Positions 32,065-41,872 are shown, counted from the first letter of the stretch. The stretch is 64,000 nucleotides of DNA from Brachymonas denitrificans (GCF_907163135.1 NZ_CAJQUA010000001.1:759001-823000); one strand, 5' to 3'. Notes: a model not told the origin generated them from the sequence alone. Numbers and translations: made by a program.

Positions 32065-33404
32065 CCCTCCTTGCCATCCACCCGCGGCTTGCCGTACCAC
32101 GGCACCAGGCGGTTGCCCCAGATCAGCACGATGCCGAACCAGGCCGCAGCCGCCAATGGCAGCAGTGCCGACAAGCCCGGAAAAGCGCCCGCCAGACGCA
32201 GCACCACGGCGACTTGCAGCAGCAGGAACAGGCGCCACACCGTATCGTCGGCCACCAGCGTGCGGCCGCTGTGCCCGCAGGACACCCGCGTCACCATGGC
32301 CACCACGAGCGATCCCAGGCAACCCATGGTGAGCGCATGCAGGGGCGCCAGCAGCAGCGCGCCCTGACCGTAGCGCAGTGCGGCAAACTGCGTCAGCCCG
32401 AACAGCACGAAGGTGATGCCGAGCCAGACAAAACCGATGTGCAGCATGGCCAGCAGGCGGATTTTCAGGCTTTGCGCCAGCCCCCAGACCACGGCCAGCC
32501 ACAGCAGCATGCCGCCCAGCACGATCTCGACCACGCCGCGCACCACCAGCCAGGCCGTGCCCTGTATGCCAAAGGCCTGCAGCCACAGTGCCAGAATCTC
32601 GAAACCGGCAGCTCCCAGCATCAGCCACAGCACCCAGAACGGGCGCCACACCTCTATCAGCGGCAGCACGTTGGAGGTGAAGAACGGAATCATGCGGTGC
32701 GCCACCGCCACGAACACGAACAGGATGAATCCCCACAGCCCCGTCTGCACCCAGAGCAGGGCGGTCGGGACATTGTCCATCAGCAGGCTCACGATCATGC
32801 CGATCAGGCTGATGCAGCCGATGATGCCGGCAATGCCGACGGTGCGGGCGTGCACCTGATCCTTGACCTTGCTGGAGCGCACCAGTTTCCACCAATAGGC
32901 AAACATCCACGCCAGACCGAGCAGGGCGATGATGGCGCCGGCGATGGCCAGGCCATACAGGCCTTGTCCGCCCATGAGCCACAGCAGCCAGCCGCCGGCC
33001 TGCATCAGCATCATGCCGCGCACCTGGCGGGTTTCAGGGGCCTCCACATGCAGCCACTTGGGCCCGGCCGTGAACAGAAAGCCGGCAAAGTAGAGCGGCA
33101 TGAAACCCAGCACCATCATGGCGGAATGCAGCAGCGTGGGGGGAATGGCATACGACGGCTGGAACAGGCCGGCCACACGGGCAATCTGCACCCAGGCCCA
33201 CCAGCCCGAAAAAACGAACAGCAACACCATCGCCAGGAAGAAACCCAGCCGGTGCGGCGCGGCATTGAGCATCTCCATGCGCCAGGGCATGGCTTCGTAC
33301 TTGGCGCGCAGGGCTTCGCGCTCGGCGGCCTTGTCAGCCGCTTTAGGCGGCGCACTGCCGATCGGAATGCTGCGGCGCGGGGGTTGGGGGGTGGTGGAGG
33401 TCAT
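32061..33404 (-). CDS. nnrS: NnrS family membrane protein
   Basis: NnrS (447 residues) is a heme- and copper-containing membrane protein of denitrifiers that protects against NO-linked stress; its exact reaction is unknown. Twelve hydrophobic segments can be drawn from residue 54 onward. Conserved histidine segments include NAAPHRLGFFLAM, the ILLHSAMMVLGFMPLYFAGFL-like helix, AHRMIPFF and APLHALTMG. AGGAG lies 7 bases before the chosen ATG (MTSTTPQPPRR). The gene has a long leader and a box further away than at the other nir genes. Confidence 0.92.
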   Translation of the reverse strand: MTSTTPQPPRRSIPIGSAPPKAADKAAEREALRAKYEAMPWRMEMLNAAPHRLGFFLAMVLLFVFSGWWAWVQIARVAGLFQPSYAIPPTLLHSAMMVLGFMPLYFAGFLFTAGPKWLHVEAPETRQVRGMMLMQAGGWLLWLMGGQGLYGLAIAGAIIALLGLAWMFAYWWKLVRSSKVKDQVHARTVGIAGIIGCISLIGMIVSLLMDNVPTALLWVQTGLWGFILFVFVAVAHRMIPFFTSNVLPLIEVWRPFWVLWLMLGAAGFEILALWLQAFGIQGTAWLVVRGVVEIVLGGMLLWLAVVWGLAQSLKIRLLAMLHIGFVWLGITFVLFGLTQFAALRYGQGALLLAPLHALTMGCLGSLVVAMVTRVSCGHSGRTLVADDTVWRLFLLLQVAVVLRLAGAFPGLSALLPLAAAAWFGIVLIWGNRLVPWYGKPRVDGKEG

Positions 33405-33580
33405 GCAAGTACTCCTGATCTTGCGTGTCGGTAGCAACAGGGCAATGTCGAGGCGGGTTTTGCGTGCGGCTTCAGCAAGGCAAATGCCATCGGGGGAATG
33501 CCATCAAGGATGAAGTTTAGATAAAAGTTGAGTAATCTTCTCGGATTTTGTTCTTGACGGTACTGCTGTTGCGGGTTTGC

Positions 33581-33594
33581 TTGATGGGGGTCAA
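33581..33594 (-). promoter_or_regulatory. distal Dnr-type box upstream of nnrS
   Basis: TTGATGGGGGTCAA fits the consensus. It is centred 183 bases from the nnrS ATG, more than twice the distance at the other genes. There is no good -10 at 32 bp, but a TTATCT hexamer lies about 65 bp away (33520-33526), so activation may occur from further upstream. Confidence 0.7.
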
Positions 33595-33602
33595 GCAGGG
33601 GC

Positions 33603-36600
33603 TCAATGAAAATCCCGGCTTTCCGTGGGCAGGCGCCCGAGCAGCGGGGTCAGGTCGGTCAGTTGGAAGGCGATCAGGTTGGTGACCTGGCCTTCGCGCT
33701 GCCAGCGCCCGTACACAGCCATCAGGCGCGCATGCAGCAGCACGGAACGCTGCGCATCGCGCACACCTTTCCAGCAGATGACTTGCACCACCCCTATTTC
33801 GTCCTCCAGCGTGACGAACACCGTGCCCTTGGCCGTCTGCGGCTGCTGGCGCAGGGTGATGATGCCGGCATGGCGCACCAGTGCACCGTCCGGCTGCTGC
33901 GCCAGTTGCGCACTGGTCAGCAGGCGCCGCCGTGCCAGTTGCGGGCGCAGCAGGGCCAGCGGATGGCGGCGCAGGGTGAGACCGGTGGCGGCGTAGTCCC
34001 ACAGCACTTCCTCGCCTTCGGGGGCGGCGGGCAGTTCGAATTGCGCCTCGTTGACGGGCGCCTCGCGCAGCAGGCGCGGCATGGCATGCAGGCCGGCCGC
34101 TTCCCACACCTGGTTGCGACGATGGCCGCTCAGGCTCCTCAGGGCGTCGGCGGCGGCGAGCAGCTTCATGGCGGTGTGGTCCAGCCCGCAGCGGCGAGCC
34201 AGGTCCTCGGCGCTGCGGAGTGGGGCGCGTTCGCGCTCCGCCACAATCCGCAAGGCTGCGGCGCGCGGGAGCTTGTCGATCAGGCGCAGGCCCAGGCGGA
34301 CGGGGGGAGGGGATGCGTGGTCCTGCTGCATCCCGGGAAACCGAGTGCGGTCTGGTTCGATCCCGCGTGCCGCAGGAGCATCTAGCGAAGGCAGCGGCTC
34401 TTCCAGCGTGCAATCCACTGCACTGTGCACCACATCCACCGGCCGCACCTCCACCCCATGCCGGCGCGCATCCTGCACCAGCTGGCTGGGCGTATAGAAG
34501 CCCAGCGGCTGGCTGTTGATCAGGGCCGCCAGAAATTCGGCAGGATAGTGGCACTTGAGCCAGCTGCTGGCATATACCAACAGGGCAAAACTGGCCGAAT
34601 GGCTTTCCGGAAAGCCGTACTCGGAAAACCCCTTGATCTGCTCGAAGATCGACTCGGCAAACGCACGCTCATAGCCGCGCTCGAGCATGCCATCCACGAT
34701 CTTCCGGTAGTACTTCTCCATGCCCCCCTTGCGCCGCCAGGCCGCCATGGAGCGGCGCAGGCCATCGGCTTCCCCGGCGCTGAAACCGGCCGCCACCATG
34801 GCAATCTGCATCACCTGTTCCTGAAAAATCGGCACACCGAGCGTGCGCTTCAGCACTTCTTGCAGGGCTTCGCTGGGATAGCTCACTTGCTCCAGTCCCT
34901 GGCGGCGCCGCAGATAAGGATGCACCATGCCCCCCTGAATCGGCCCCGGCCGCACGATCGCCACTTCAATCACCAGATCGTAGAAGCACTTCGGCTGCAA
35001 GCGCGGCAGCATGCTCATCTGCGCCCGGCTCTCGATCTGGAACACGCCAATAGTGTCGGCCCTGCTGATCATGGCGTAGGTGGCCGGGTCTTCCGGCGGA
35101 ATATCCTGCATCCGGAACTCCACCCCCTTGCGCCGGCTGACCAGATCCAGCATCTTGCGCAGTGCCGTGAGCATGCCCAGGGCCAGCACGTCCACCTTGA
35201 GCAGCCCCAGCACATCCAGATCGTCCTTGTCCCACTCGATCACCGTGCGGTCCTGCATGGCGGCATTCTCGATAGGCACCATGCGCGACAAGGCACCCTT
35301 GGTCAGCACAAAGCCGCCCACATGCTGCGACAGATGGCGCGGAAAACCCATCAGCGTGCGCGTCAGCTGCACCAGCTGGCGCACCGCCAGATCGTCTGCC
35401 GACAAGCCCAGCCGCTGCAGCGCCTCCGGCTGCACGCCACTGCCATCCCACCAGTGGTGGTCCTGGGCCAGTGCGTCCACCACCGCTGCAGCGAAGCCCA
35501 GCGCCTTGCCCACATCACGCATGGCCGATTTGGAACGGTAGCTGATCACGGTCGCCGTCAGTCCGGCGCGATGGCGGCCGTATTTCTGGTACAGGTACTG
35601 GATCACCTCCTCGCGCCGCTCGTGCTCGAAATCGACGTCGATATCCGGCGGCTCATTGCGCTCCTTGCTCATGAAACGCTCGAACAGCAGCGTGCTGCGA
35701 TCTGGATCCACCTCCGTCACGTGCAGGCAATAGCACACCGCAGAATTGGCTGCCGAGCCGCGCCCCTGGCACAGGATGCGCTCGCTGCGCGCAAACTGCA
35801 CGATGTCGAACACGGTGAGAAAATAGTGTTCGTATCCCAGTTCCGAGATCAGCGCCAGTTCATGCTCGATCAGGCCGCGCACCTTGGCGCTGATGCCGCC
35901 CGGCCAGCGCAGGCTGGCCCCTTCGTAGGTGATGCGGCGCAGGTAGGACGCTGGCGTTTCGCCCGCAGGAACCACCTCGTCCGGATACTGGTAGCGCAAC
36001 TCCTCCAGACTGAAATTGCAGCGGTCGGCCACCCGCAAGGTCTCCGCCAGCAAGTCCGCGGGATAGGTCTGCGCCAGCCGCAAGCGCGTACGCAGATGCC
36101 GCTCGGCATTGCCCTGCAGGGCGTAGCCGCAGGCCGTGAGCGGCTTGCCGATGCGTGTGGCCGTCAGCACATCCTGCAGCGGCTTGCGCGAGCGCACATG
36201 CATGTGCACATCGCCCGCCGCCACCAGCGGAATCGCCGTCAACGCCGAAACCTCGCGCATCTGGTGCAGCCACAGTTCGTCTCCGAGTTCGCGCAACAGC
36301 CGCACGGCCAGCCAGCAGCGCCCGCTGAAGCCGTCCAGCAGCCAGCGCGCCGTAGCCTGCAACTGCTCCGGCGTAGCCGGACGCCGTGGCGCCGCCAGCA
36401 CCACGCAATCATCCAGCGCTCTCGGCACAATTTCGTGCCGCTCCAGCCGGTAGCTGCCCTTGTCGGCCCGCCGGCGCAAGCCGGTGATGAACTCGCACAG
36501 ATTGCCATAGCCATCCAGGTTGCAGGCCAGCACGATCAGAGTGAAGGGCGCCGCATGCTCCACCTCGAACTGCGCGCCGATCAGCAATTTCAGCCCCGTT

Positions 36601-36788
36601 TCCCCGGCCGCTTCATGGGCACGCACCACCCCCGCCAGCGAACACTCATCCGTCACCGCCAGCGCCTGGTAGCCCAGCTGCTGCGCACGCTCGACCAGTT
36701 CGCGTGGATGGCTGGCCCCGCGCAGAAAGCTGAAATTGCTCAGGCACCAGAGTTCGGCATAAGCCGGAATCACAAAAGGGCGTGACAT
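33603..36788 (-). CDS. dnaE2: error-prone DNA polymerase DnaE2
   Basis: DnaE2 (also ImuC, 1061 residues) is a second C-family polymerase alpha subunit that performs mutagenic translesion synthesis with ImuA and ImuB. The N-terminal PHP domain (AELWCLSNFSFLRGASHPRELVE in the first 35 residues), the catalytic aspartates PDIDVDFEHERR near 385 and the C-terminal OB fold are visible. It is shorter than replicative DnaE (about 1160) and lacks the usual extended C-terminus. It is the last gene of the imuA-imuB-dnaE2 operon, 9 bases after imuB. Confidence 0.95.
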   Translation of the reverse strand: MSRPFVIPAYAELWCLSNFSFLRGASHPRELVERAQQLGYQALAVTDECSLAGVVRAHEAAGETGLKLLIGAQFEVEHAAPFTLIVLACNLDGYGNLCEFITGLRRRADKGSYRLERHEIVPRALDDCVVLAAPRRPATPEQLQATARWLLDGFSGRCWLAVRLLRELGDELWLHQMREVSALTAIPLVAAGDVHMHVRSRKPLQDVLTATRIGKPLTACGYALQGNAERHLRTRLRLAQTYPADLLAETLRVADRCNFSLEELRYQYPDEVVPAGETPASYLRRITYEGASLRWPGGISAKVRGLIEHELALISELGYEHYFLTVFDIVQFARSERILCQGRGSAANSAVCYCLHVTEVDPDRSTLLFERFMSKERNEPPDIDVDFEHERREEVIQYLYQKYGRHRAGLTATVISYRSKSAMRDVGKALGFAAAVVDALAQDHHWWDGSGVQPEALQRLGLSADDLAVRQLVQLTRTLMGFPRHLSQHVGGFVLTKGALSRMVPIENAAMQDRTVIEWDKDDLDVLGLLKVDVLALGMLTALRKMLDLVSRRKGVEFRMQDIPPEDPATYAMISRADTIGVFQIESRAQMSMLPRLQPKCFYDLVIEVAIVRPGPIQGGMVHPYLRRRQGLEQVSYPSEALQEVLKRTLGVPIFQEQVMQIAMVAAGFSAGEADGLRRSMAAWRRKGGMEKYYRKIVDGMLERGYERAFAESIFEQIKGFSEYGFPESHSASFALLVYASSWLKCHYPAEFLAALINSQPLGFYTPSQLVQDARRHGVEVRPVDVVHSAVDCTLEEPLPSLDAPAARGIEPDRTRFPGMQQDHASPPPVRLGLRLIDKLPRAAALRIVAERERAPLRSAEDLARRCGLDHTAMKLLAAADALRSLSGHRRNQVWEAAGLHAMPRLLREAPVNEAQFELPAAPEGEEVLWDYAATGLTLRRHPLALLRPQLARRRLLTSAQLAQQPDGALVRHAGIITLRQQPQTAKGTVFVTLEDEIGVVQVICWKGVRDAQRSVLLHARLMAVYGRWQREGQVTNLIAFQLTDLTPLLGRLPTESRDFH

Positions 36789-36797
36789 GGCAGCTCC

Positions 36798-38114
36798 TCA
36801 GGCAAAGAAGCCATGCAGATACCAGGCCGTACCCTCATGGGCCAGCCGCGTCTGGTACAGCCAGAGCACACCCGCCTGTTCACTCTGCGCCACCCAGTAA
36901 TCCCGCACGGCCGTTACCGCATGCTGGCTGCCATCCGCCTCCTGCACCCGGTGCCACCAGCCCCCCTCGATGCGATGCGGCCCCGAAAGCAGCTTCAGCG
37001 CGCCGTGGTACAGCGGCTGGCCGGCAGCATTGATCCCCAGCTTCACCGGCTGCGGCAGCAGAAAACCCGGCTGCGGCAAGCCCTGCCAACTGGCGCCAGC
37101 ACGGGGCAGCGCCTCTTGCGCCGGCTGCCACTGCACCTGCCATTCGGGCCGATGGTCTTCGCACAGCACGGGACGCAGCACCCGCGCATTGCCCAATCGC
37201 GCCGCCATGCGCTCCAGCACCAAGGGCAGCGGCTCGTCATCCGGGCGTTCATTGGGCAGCAGCGAAGCCGGTGTTTCCTCGAAAGGCTGTACTTCATCGG
37301 CCAGCAGGTGCAGCTCGCCCACCGGCGCCTGCAACTCCACCCTGGCCAAATGCTCGGTCAGCAGCCGGCCCAGATGCCCGATCTGTCGCGTCGGCTGCGC
37401 CGTGCGGATAGTCAGCTCCCCGCCATCCTCCACATGGCGCGAACGCATGCCGTCATGGCACCAGCGCAGGGTGAATACCGTCACGCCACAGCAGCGCGCC
37501 GCCAGCCAGCCGCACAGCTGCAACAACAGGCGCCGCGCGCCATGCATCAGCGCGGGGGCGGTTTCCACCCGCGCCATCAGTTCCAGCCGGCCATGGAAAC
37601 GCTCCGGCAACTGCTCCCACACCGGCGTTTCGGGACGCAAGCCATACGCCTGATCCAGAGCCTCCAGCAAGCCCGCACCAAAGCGCCGCCCCAGGCCGGC
37701 GCGGGGCAGGACGCGCACCTGCCCCAGCGTGCGGCAGCCCAGCCGTGCCAGCGTGGCAGCTTCCTGATGCACGGCATCCAGGCTGGACAAGGGCAGGGCA
37801 TCCAGACACTGCGCCAGCGGTGCACCAAAACCATGCCGCACACCGCCTCGTGCCAGGGCCAGTGCCCCCAGCCCGGTCGTCGCCCAGCTCAGCGCCGTTG
37901 CGCCCAATTCGGCGCTTTCGCTTCGCATTCTTGCCGCCAGCCGGCGCCGCCCGCCAAACAGGCGCACGCTGCTTTCCAGCTCCATCAGCACGGCTGGCGC
38001 AAAGCCTAGCTCCGAACGGACGATGGCCACCCGCGGCGTGAACTGCAGGCCCCACACCACCAGTCCCTCAATGCACGACGGAGACGGATCGGACAGCAGC
38101 GCGGCCCACAACAT
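36798..38114 (-). CDS. imuB: Y-family-like mutagenesis protein ImuB
   Basis: ImuB (438 residues) is an inactive relative of Y-family polymerases that bridges DnaE2 and the sliding clamp. The start MLWAALLSDPSPSCIEGLVVW matches the family N-terminus; the open frame extends well upstream but there only as an antisense-like shadow of imuA. Segments PRVAIVRSELGFAPAVLMELESS and FGGRRRLAARMR belong to the palm-like domain, whose catalytic acidic residues are not evident. It overlaps imuA by 47 bases. Confidence 0.88.
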   Translation of the reverse strand: MLWAALLSDPSPSCIEGLVVWGLQFTPRVAIVRSELGFAPAVLMELESSVRLFGGRRRLAARMRSESAELGATALSWATTGLGALALARGGVRHGFGAPLAQCLDALPLSSLDAVHQEAATLARLGCRTLGQVRVLPRAGLGRRFGAGLLEALDQAYGLRPETPVWEQLPERFHGRLELMARVETAPALMHGARRLLLQLCGWLAARCCGVTVFTLRWCHDGMRSRHVEDGGELTIRTAQPTRQIGHLGRLLTEHLARVELQAPVGELHLLADEVQPFEETPASLLPNERPDDEPLPLVLERMAARLGNARVLRPVLCEDHRPEWQVQWQPAQEALPRAGASWQGLPQPGFLLPQPVKLGINAAGQPLYHGALKLLSGPHRIEGGWWHRVQEADGSQHAVTAVRDYWVAQSEQAGVLWLYQTRLAHEGTAWYLHGFFA

Positions 38115-38877
38115 GGGACACCTCGACAGCAGGAACAGGCAGGGGCAAACCCGGCTGGAGCAGGCGCGGCGGCAACACCTCTGCCAGCCCGCCCGGCACC
38201 GAAGGCAGCAGGATGGCATCCTCATGCAAGGCGCCGCGCCGCTTGAGAATCTGCACCTCCAGGGCCCAGCCAGCTCTTGGCGCCACACGCAGGCGCAAGG
38301 GCGCCGCAGACGCCTGCTGGCACACCGAATCGGGCCGGAACACAAACACCAGCCCCTCGCAGCGCAAGGCGCTGATCTGCAGTCGCCGGATCTGTTCCGA
38401 CCGGGCCTGCGGCACCCAGGCCAGCACCGCAGCCGCCGCATTGGCGCGGATCAGCTGCTCTGCCGCCCACAGCCGCTCCGCTACCTTCTCGGCCTGGATC
38501 CACACCAGATCCCGCGCCCCTACACCCGCGTGCATCAGGCCCGGCACATGCGGCGGAACCGGCGGACCGATCAGCACAATCGGCCCATGATTGGCCGCCA
38601 CGGTACGCAGGGCAGGGCCAGTCAAGCGCCATTCACAGCTGGCAGTGCACGGCAGCAAAATCTCCGTCAGCGCCTGGCACGGCCAGCCACCTCCCGGCAA
38701 CTCGGCATCCAGCTCCGCCCAGCCCGAAGCACGCACCGGTGCCGGCGCAGTCCCCAGTTCCGAAGCGCGCCAGACCGACGCCGGCAATGCCGCAGCCAGG
38801 CGATCAGCAGATGGCCGGGAAGAGGGCAAAGGCGGCGGCGTTGCAAGCGCAGCCTGCTGGAGAGAGGGAGCATTCAT
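38068..38877 (-). CDS. imuA: RecA-like mutagenesis protein ImuA
   Basis: ImuA (269 residues) is a RecA/SulA-related protein needed for DnaE2-dependent mutagenesis. GWAELDAELPGGGWPCQALTEIL near 52-75 is the typical entry segment, where RecA has its Walker A, followed by GPIVLIGPP, LVWIQAEKVAERLWAAEQ and the later VFRPDSV region. I chose the ATG giving MNAPSLQQAAL; the upstream in-frame ATG would read through the LexA box. It is the first gene of the SOS operon. Confidence 0.88.
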   Translation of the reverse strand: MNAPSLQQAALATPPPLPSSRPSADRLAAALPASVWRASELGTAPAPVRASGWAELDAELPGGGWPCQALTEILLPCTASCEWRLTGPALRTVAANHGPIVLIGPPVPPHVPGLMHAGVGARDLVWIQAEKVAERLWAAEQLIRANAAAAVLAWVPQARSEQIRRLQISALRCEGLVFVFRPDSVCQQASAAPLRLRVAPRAGWALEVQILKRRGALHEDAILLPSVPGGLAEVLPPRLLQPGLPLPVPAVEVSHVVGRAAVRSVSVVH

Positions 38878-38888
38878 GCCTGCAAATA

Positions 38889-38908
38889 TACTGTATAAAA
38901 ATACAGTA
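38889..38908 (-). promoter_or_regulatory. LexA box of the imuA-imuB-dnaE2 operon
   Basis: TACTGTATAAAAATACAGTA is a perfect palindrome with 8-base arms and contains the gammaproteobacterial/betaproteobacterial LexA core CTGT-N8-ACAG (38891-38906). It ends 11 bases before the imuA ATG, so LexA would block the promoter and the start of the message. Confidence 0.95.
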
Positions 38909-38937
38909 ATCAAGCATTTTCAACCCACAAAAAACCA

Positions 38938-39438
38938 CTAGCGCGACTTCCGTGCCACCGCCTCCCAGGCCAGCACCCCCGCCCGCAGACTGCGCGCATC
39001 CGCCAGCGCATGGTGCGGCATCCATTCCAGCGAATACACCGCCGCATGTGCCTCCCGAAACGCCGGATGGTGCAGCGTATCTGCCCACACAAACTCGCGC
39101 GATTGCAGCGTCGTGGGCAAACGCAGCCGCTCCTCGGAGATCAGCGTTTGCGTCAGCAGCAGCCAGTCATCCGCATAGTCATACACCATGCACACCGGCT
39201 CGCCCAGCGCCTCCAGCCAGCCATGCAGCCGCTCCCCGAGCGTTCCGGCATCGCAGGCTGCCCCCGGCACGCGCCCCAGCAAGGGCAGCACATGCGCATG
39301 CACAAACGCGCTGCACGCCTCGCGCGAAAAATCGGTGCGCTCGGCATAGAACTCCCGCCCGTCTTCCGTCACCAGCCCCAGGCTGATCAGCTCGGGCAGA
39401 TTGAAATTGGTGAATTCGGTATCGAGAAAAACACGCAT
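38938..39438 (-). CDS. DEDDh-type exonuclease-like protein
   Basis: A 166-residue protein with the layout of small 3'-5' exoribonucleases of the Rv2179c-like group: first motif FLDTEFTNFNLPELISLG near 4-21 (D6, E8), a central acidic segment YDYADDW near 86-92, and a final HHALADARSLRAG near 141-153, which supplies the His and Asp. Substrate is unknown. It lies between imuA and sdaA, reads toward imuA, and is not obviously linked to either. Confidence 0.75.
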   Translation of the reverse strand: MRVFLDTEFTNFNLPELISLGLVTEDGREFYAERTDFSREACSAFVHAHVLPLLGRVPGAACDAGTLGERLHGWLEALGEPVCMVYDYADDWLLLTQTLISEERLRLPTTLQSREFVWADTLHHPAFREAHAAVYSLEWMPHHALADARSLRAGVLAWEAVARKSR

Positions 39439-39678
39439 GAATCTTCCTGATTGGGAATGACGAGCCGCCAGCCTTGCTTGGGACTTACCCTCCGTCTGCT
39501 TGGCTTAATCTGCCATCATCCGGCAGCGCCGCCACATACGCAAGTAGCCGTGCGGCGCGCAGCAATCACACCGATGGATTTACTCGCACCTGCAGGGGCA
39601 AAGCCGCGCCAGTTTGCCTTGCCGACGACAATACCCCAAGATGCCGTCCCATCATCATTACCGCATTTTCAGGCATCC

Positions 39679-41058
39679 ATGATCAGCGCGCTCGACCTGT
39701 TCAAGATCGGCATCGGCCCCTCCAGCTCCCACACCGTCGGCCCCATGCGGGCGGCCTGCAATTTCGCCCGCCATCTGCAGGAGGCCGGCCTGCTGTCTGC
39801 CGTGCAGCGTGTGCAGATCAGGCTCTACGGCTCGCTCTCGGCCACCGGCGTCGGCCACGGCACTGACCGTGCCATCATCGCCGGCCTGATGGGTCAGCAA
39901 CCCGACCAGGCTGATCCCGACCAGATGACCCAGGCCGTGGATGCCGTGCAGCTGGACGTCAGCCTGCCCCTGGCAGGCGCCCACCCCATTGCCTTTGACT
40001 GGCAGCGCGACCTGCAGTTCCAGCCCGTCAGCCTGCCGCGCCATCCCAACGCCATGCGCCTGACCGCATTCGGGCAGGAGGGGCAGACCGTTTACGAAAA
40101 CACTTACTACTCCATCGGCGGCGGCTTCGTCATCGATGAAGCCCAGGCCGTCGAAGGCCAGACCGGCGCCCCGCGCGAGGAAGTCGAACTGCCTTTCGAC
40201 GATGCCGAACAGATGCTCACACTCTGCCGCCAGCACAATCTGCGCCTGGCCGACCTGGTGCTGCGCAACGAGCGCACCTGGCGCCCCGAAGCCGAAACCC
40301 GCGCCGCCTTGCTCGACATCTGGGCCACCATGCGCGCCTGCGTCAGCCGCGGCCTGCGTCAGGAAGGGACGCTCCCAGGCGGTCTCGACGTGGAACGCCG
40401 CGCCCCCGGCATGTACCGCCGCCTCCACGCGCGTGACGCGCTGCCCAACCTCATCACCCAGACCTTCTCCGCCATGGACTGGGTCAACCTCTACGCTCTG
40501 GCCGTCAACGAGGAAAATGCCGCGGGTGGCCGCGTCGTCACCGCGCCCACCAACGGCGCCGCAGGCATCATCCCGGCGGTACTGCACTACTTCATGGATT
40601 TCCAGCGCGGCGCCAATGACGACGACGTGGTCGACTTCCTGCTTGCCGCCACTGCCATCGGGGTGCTGCTCAAGCGCAATGCTTCCATTTCGGGGGCGGA
40701 AGTCGGCTGTCAGGGCGAAGTCGGCTCTGCCTGCGCCATGGCTGCGGCAGGCCTCACCCAGGTGTTGGGAGGCACGCCGGAACAAGTCGAAAACGCCGCC
40801 GAAATCGGCCTGGAACACAACCTAGGCCTTACTTGCGATCCCGTGGGCGGCCTGGTGCAGGTGCCCTGCATCGAGCGCAACGCCATGGGCGCCATCAAGG
40901 CCATCAACGCCGCTCAGCTTGCGCTGTCGGGTGATGGCAGGCACAAGGTCAGCCTCGACACAGCCATCCGCACCATGCGCGATACCGGGCGCGACATGCT
41001 GGACAAGTACAAGGAAACGTCGCGGGGCGGGCTGGCCGTGGCCTATGCCGAATGCTGA
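39679..41058 (+). CDS. sdaA: L-serine ammonia-lyase
   Basis: SdaA (459 residues) is the single-chain, iron-sulfur L-serine dehydratase that deaminates serine to pyruvate. The beta domain starts with [22 protein letters not shown] at residue 2; the alpha domain has [17 protein letters not shown]-like residues near 295 and the cluster cysteines in [19 protein letters not shown] and [16 protein letters not shown]. The family-canonical start MISALDLF was chosen; about 76 upstream codons are open but without homology. Confidence 0.95.
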   Translation: MISALDLFKIGIGPSSSHTVGPMRAACNFARHLQEAGLLSAVQRVQIRLYGSLSATGVGHGTDRAIIAGLMGQQPDQADPDQMTQAVDAVQLDVSLPLAGAHPIAFDWQRDLQFQPVSLPRHPNAMRLTAFGQEGQTVYENTYYSIGGGFVIDEAQAVEGQTGAPREEVELPFDDAEQMLTLCRQHNLRLADLVLRNERTWRPEAETRAALLDIWATMRACVSRGLRQEGTLPGGLDVERRAPGMYRRLHARDALPNLITQTFSAMDWVNLYALAVNEENAAGGRVVTAPTNGAAGIIPAVLHYFMDFQRGANDDDVVDFLLAATAIGVLLKRNASISGAEVGCQGEVGSACAMAAAGLTQVLGGTPEQVENAAEIGLEHNLGLTCDPVGGLVQVPCIERNAMGAIKAINAAQLALSGDGRHKVSLDTAIRTMRDTGRDMLDKYKETSRGGLAVAYAEC

Positions 41059-41127
41059 AGCAGGCAGGTCTGCGCTGACGGTACGCAGTTTCTTGCTCGA
41101 ACAGGGCCAGGTCGCCCTGGTTACGGC

Positions 41128-41537
41128 TTACGTGGTCGAGACATGCAGCCGCACATCGATATTGCCGCGCGTTGCGTTGGAGTAGGGGCAAACCTGATGC
41201 GTGGCTTCCACCAGCTTGCGAGCCTCTGCCTCTGGCAGACCCTCAACATGGACATACAGGTCCACATCCAGGGCATAACCGCCACTGGCCGTTTGTCCGA
41301 TGCCGACCTCCACCGAAGTCCACGTGCTCCTGGGCTCCAGCTTCAATTGCTTGGCAGCAACCGGCAGGGCATTGTCGAAGCAGGCCGCATAGCCCATCGC
41401 AAACAGCTGCTCGGGATTGGCGCCGGCTTTCCCCGAGCCCGGAACGGCCGATCCAGCGCCAGACTGCCGTCGTCCAGCGCAGTGCGGCCGGAACGTCCCC
41501 CGATGGAGGTAGCACGAGTCTTGTAGAAGATTTTCAT
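41128..41537 (-). pseudogene. ohr: frameshifted organic hydroperoxide resistance gene (ohr)
   Basis: The two parts of an Ohr protein lie in different frames. The N-terminal part (MKIFYKTRATSIGGRSGRTALDDGSLALD) reads from 41537. The rest (SGKAGANPEQLFAMGYAACFDNAL through [14 protein letters not shown] to the C-terminus) reads in the frame that is one base out, with the change near 41430-41445. Both reactive cysteines (GYAACF and HQVCPYS) are intact in the second part. The pattern fits loss of one base in the GC-rich stretch around CGGGCTCGGGG. This may be a genuine mutation or a sequencing error. Confidence 0.85.
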
Positions 41538-41686
41538 GAAGATTTCCTGTTATGCAAGAGTGGGGCAGCAGCTGCCGTTATCGGCCATGCCCTGCCATTG
41601 GTTGACTTTTCATCGTTCGGAGGCATGGCAAATTTCCAGCTTTTCCATGACACCGCAAGTAATGAGAATGGAAATCATAAATTGAA

Positions 41687-41701
41687 TAGACCGGTCGTCT
41701 A
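41687..41701 (-). promoter_or_regulatory. TetR-type (NemR-like) operator in a leftward promoter
   Basis: TAGACCGGTCGTCTA is an imperfect palindrome resembling the NemR/TetR-family operator TAGACC-N4-GGTCTA. On the minus strand it lies between a -35-like TTGCCG and a -10-like TATTCA, reading toward ohr. No TetR-family gene lies nearby. Confidence 0.5.
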
Positions 41702-41752
41702 AAACGGCAACGACAAATCCCTGCCTGTGAAAGGTGTTTGCTGATGGTGCGC

Positions 41753-41790
41753 AAAAGAAAAACGGACTACGGTGTTAACCGTAGTCCGTT
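41753..41790 (-). terminator. intrinsic terminator of tRNA-Pro
   Basis: A perfect 12-bp stem, AACGGACTACGG with CCGTAGTCCGTT, loop TTAACA on the minus strand, leads into TTTTTCTTTT just after the tRNA CCA end. Confidence 0.92.
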
Positions 41791-41795
41791 GATTA

Positions 41796-41872
41796 TGGTC
41801 GGCGTGGCGGGATTCGAACTCGCGACCCCTTGCACCCCATGCAAGTGCGCTACCAGGCTGCGCCACACGCCG
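41796..41872 (-). tRNA. tRNA-Pro (anticodon GGG)
   Basis: On the minus strand a full cloverleaf is seen: acceptor CGGCGTG/CACGCCG, anticodon arm CTTGC-ATGGGGT-GCAAG with anticodon GGG, T loop TTCGAAT, discriminator A and an encoded CCA. It lies downstream of the merR gene in the order usual for this group. Confidence 0.96.
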
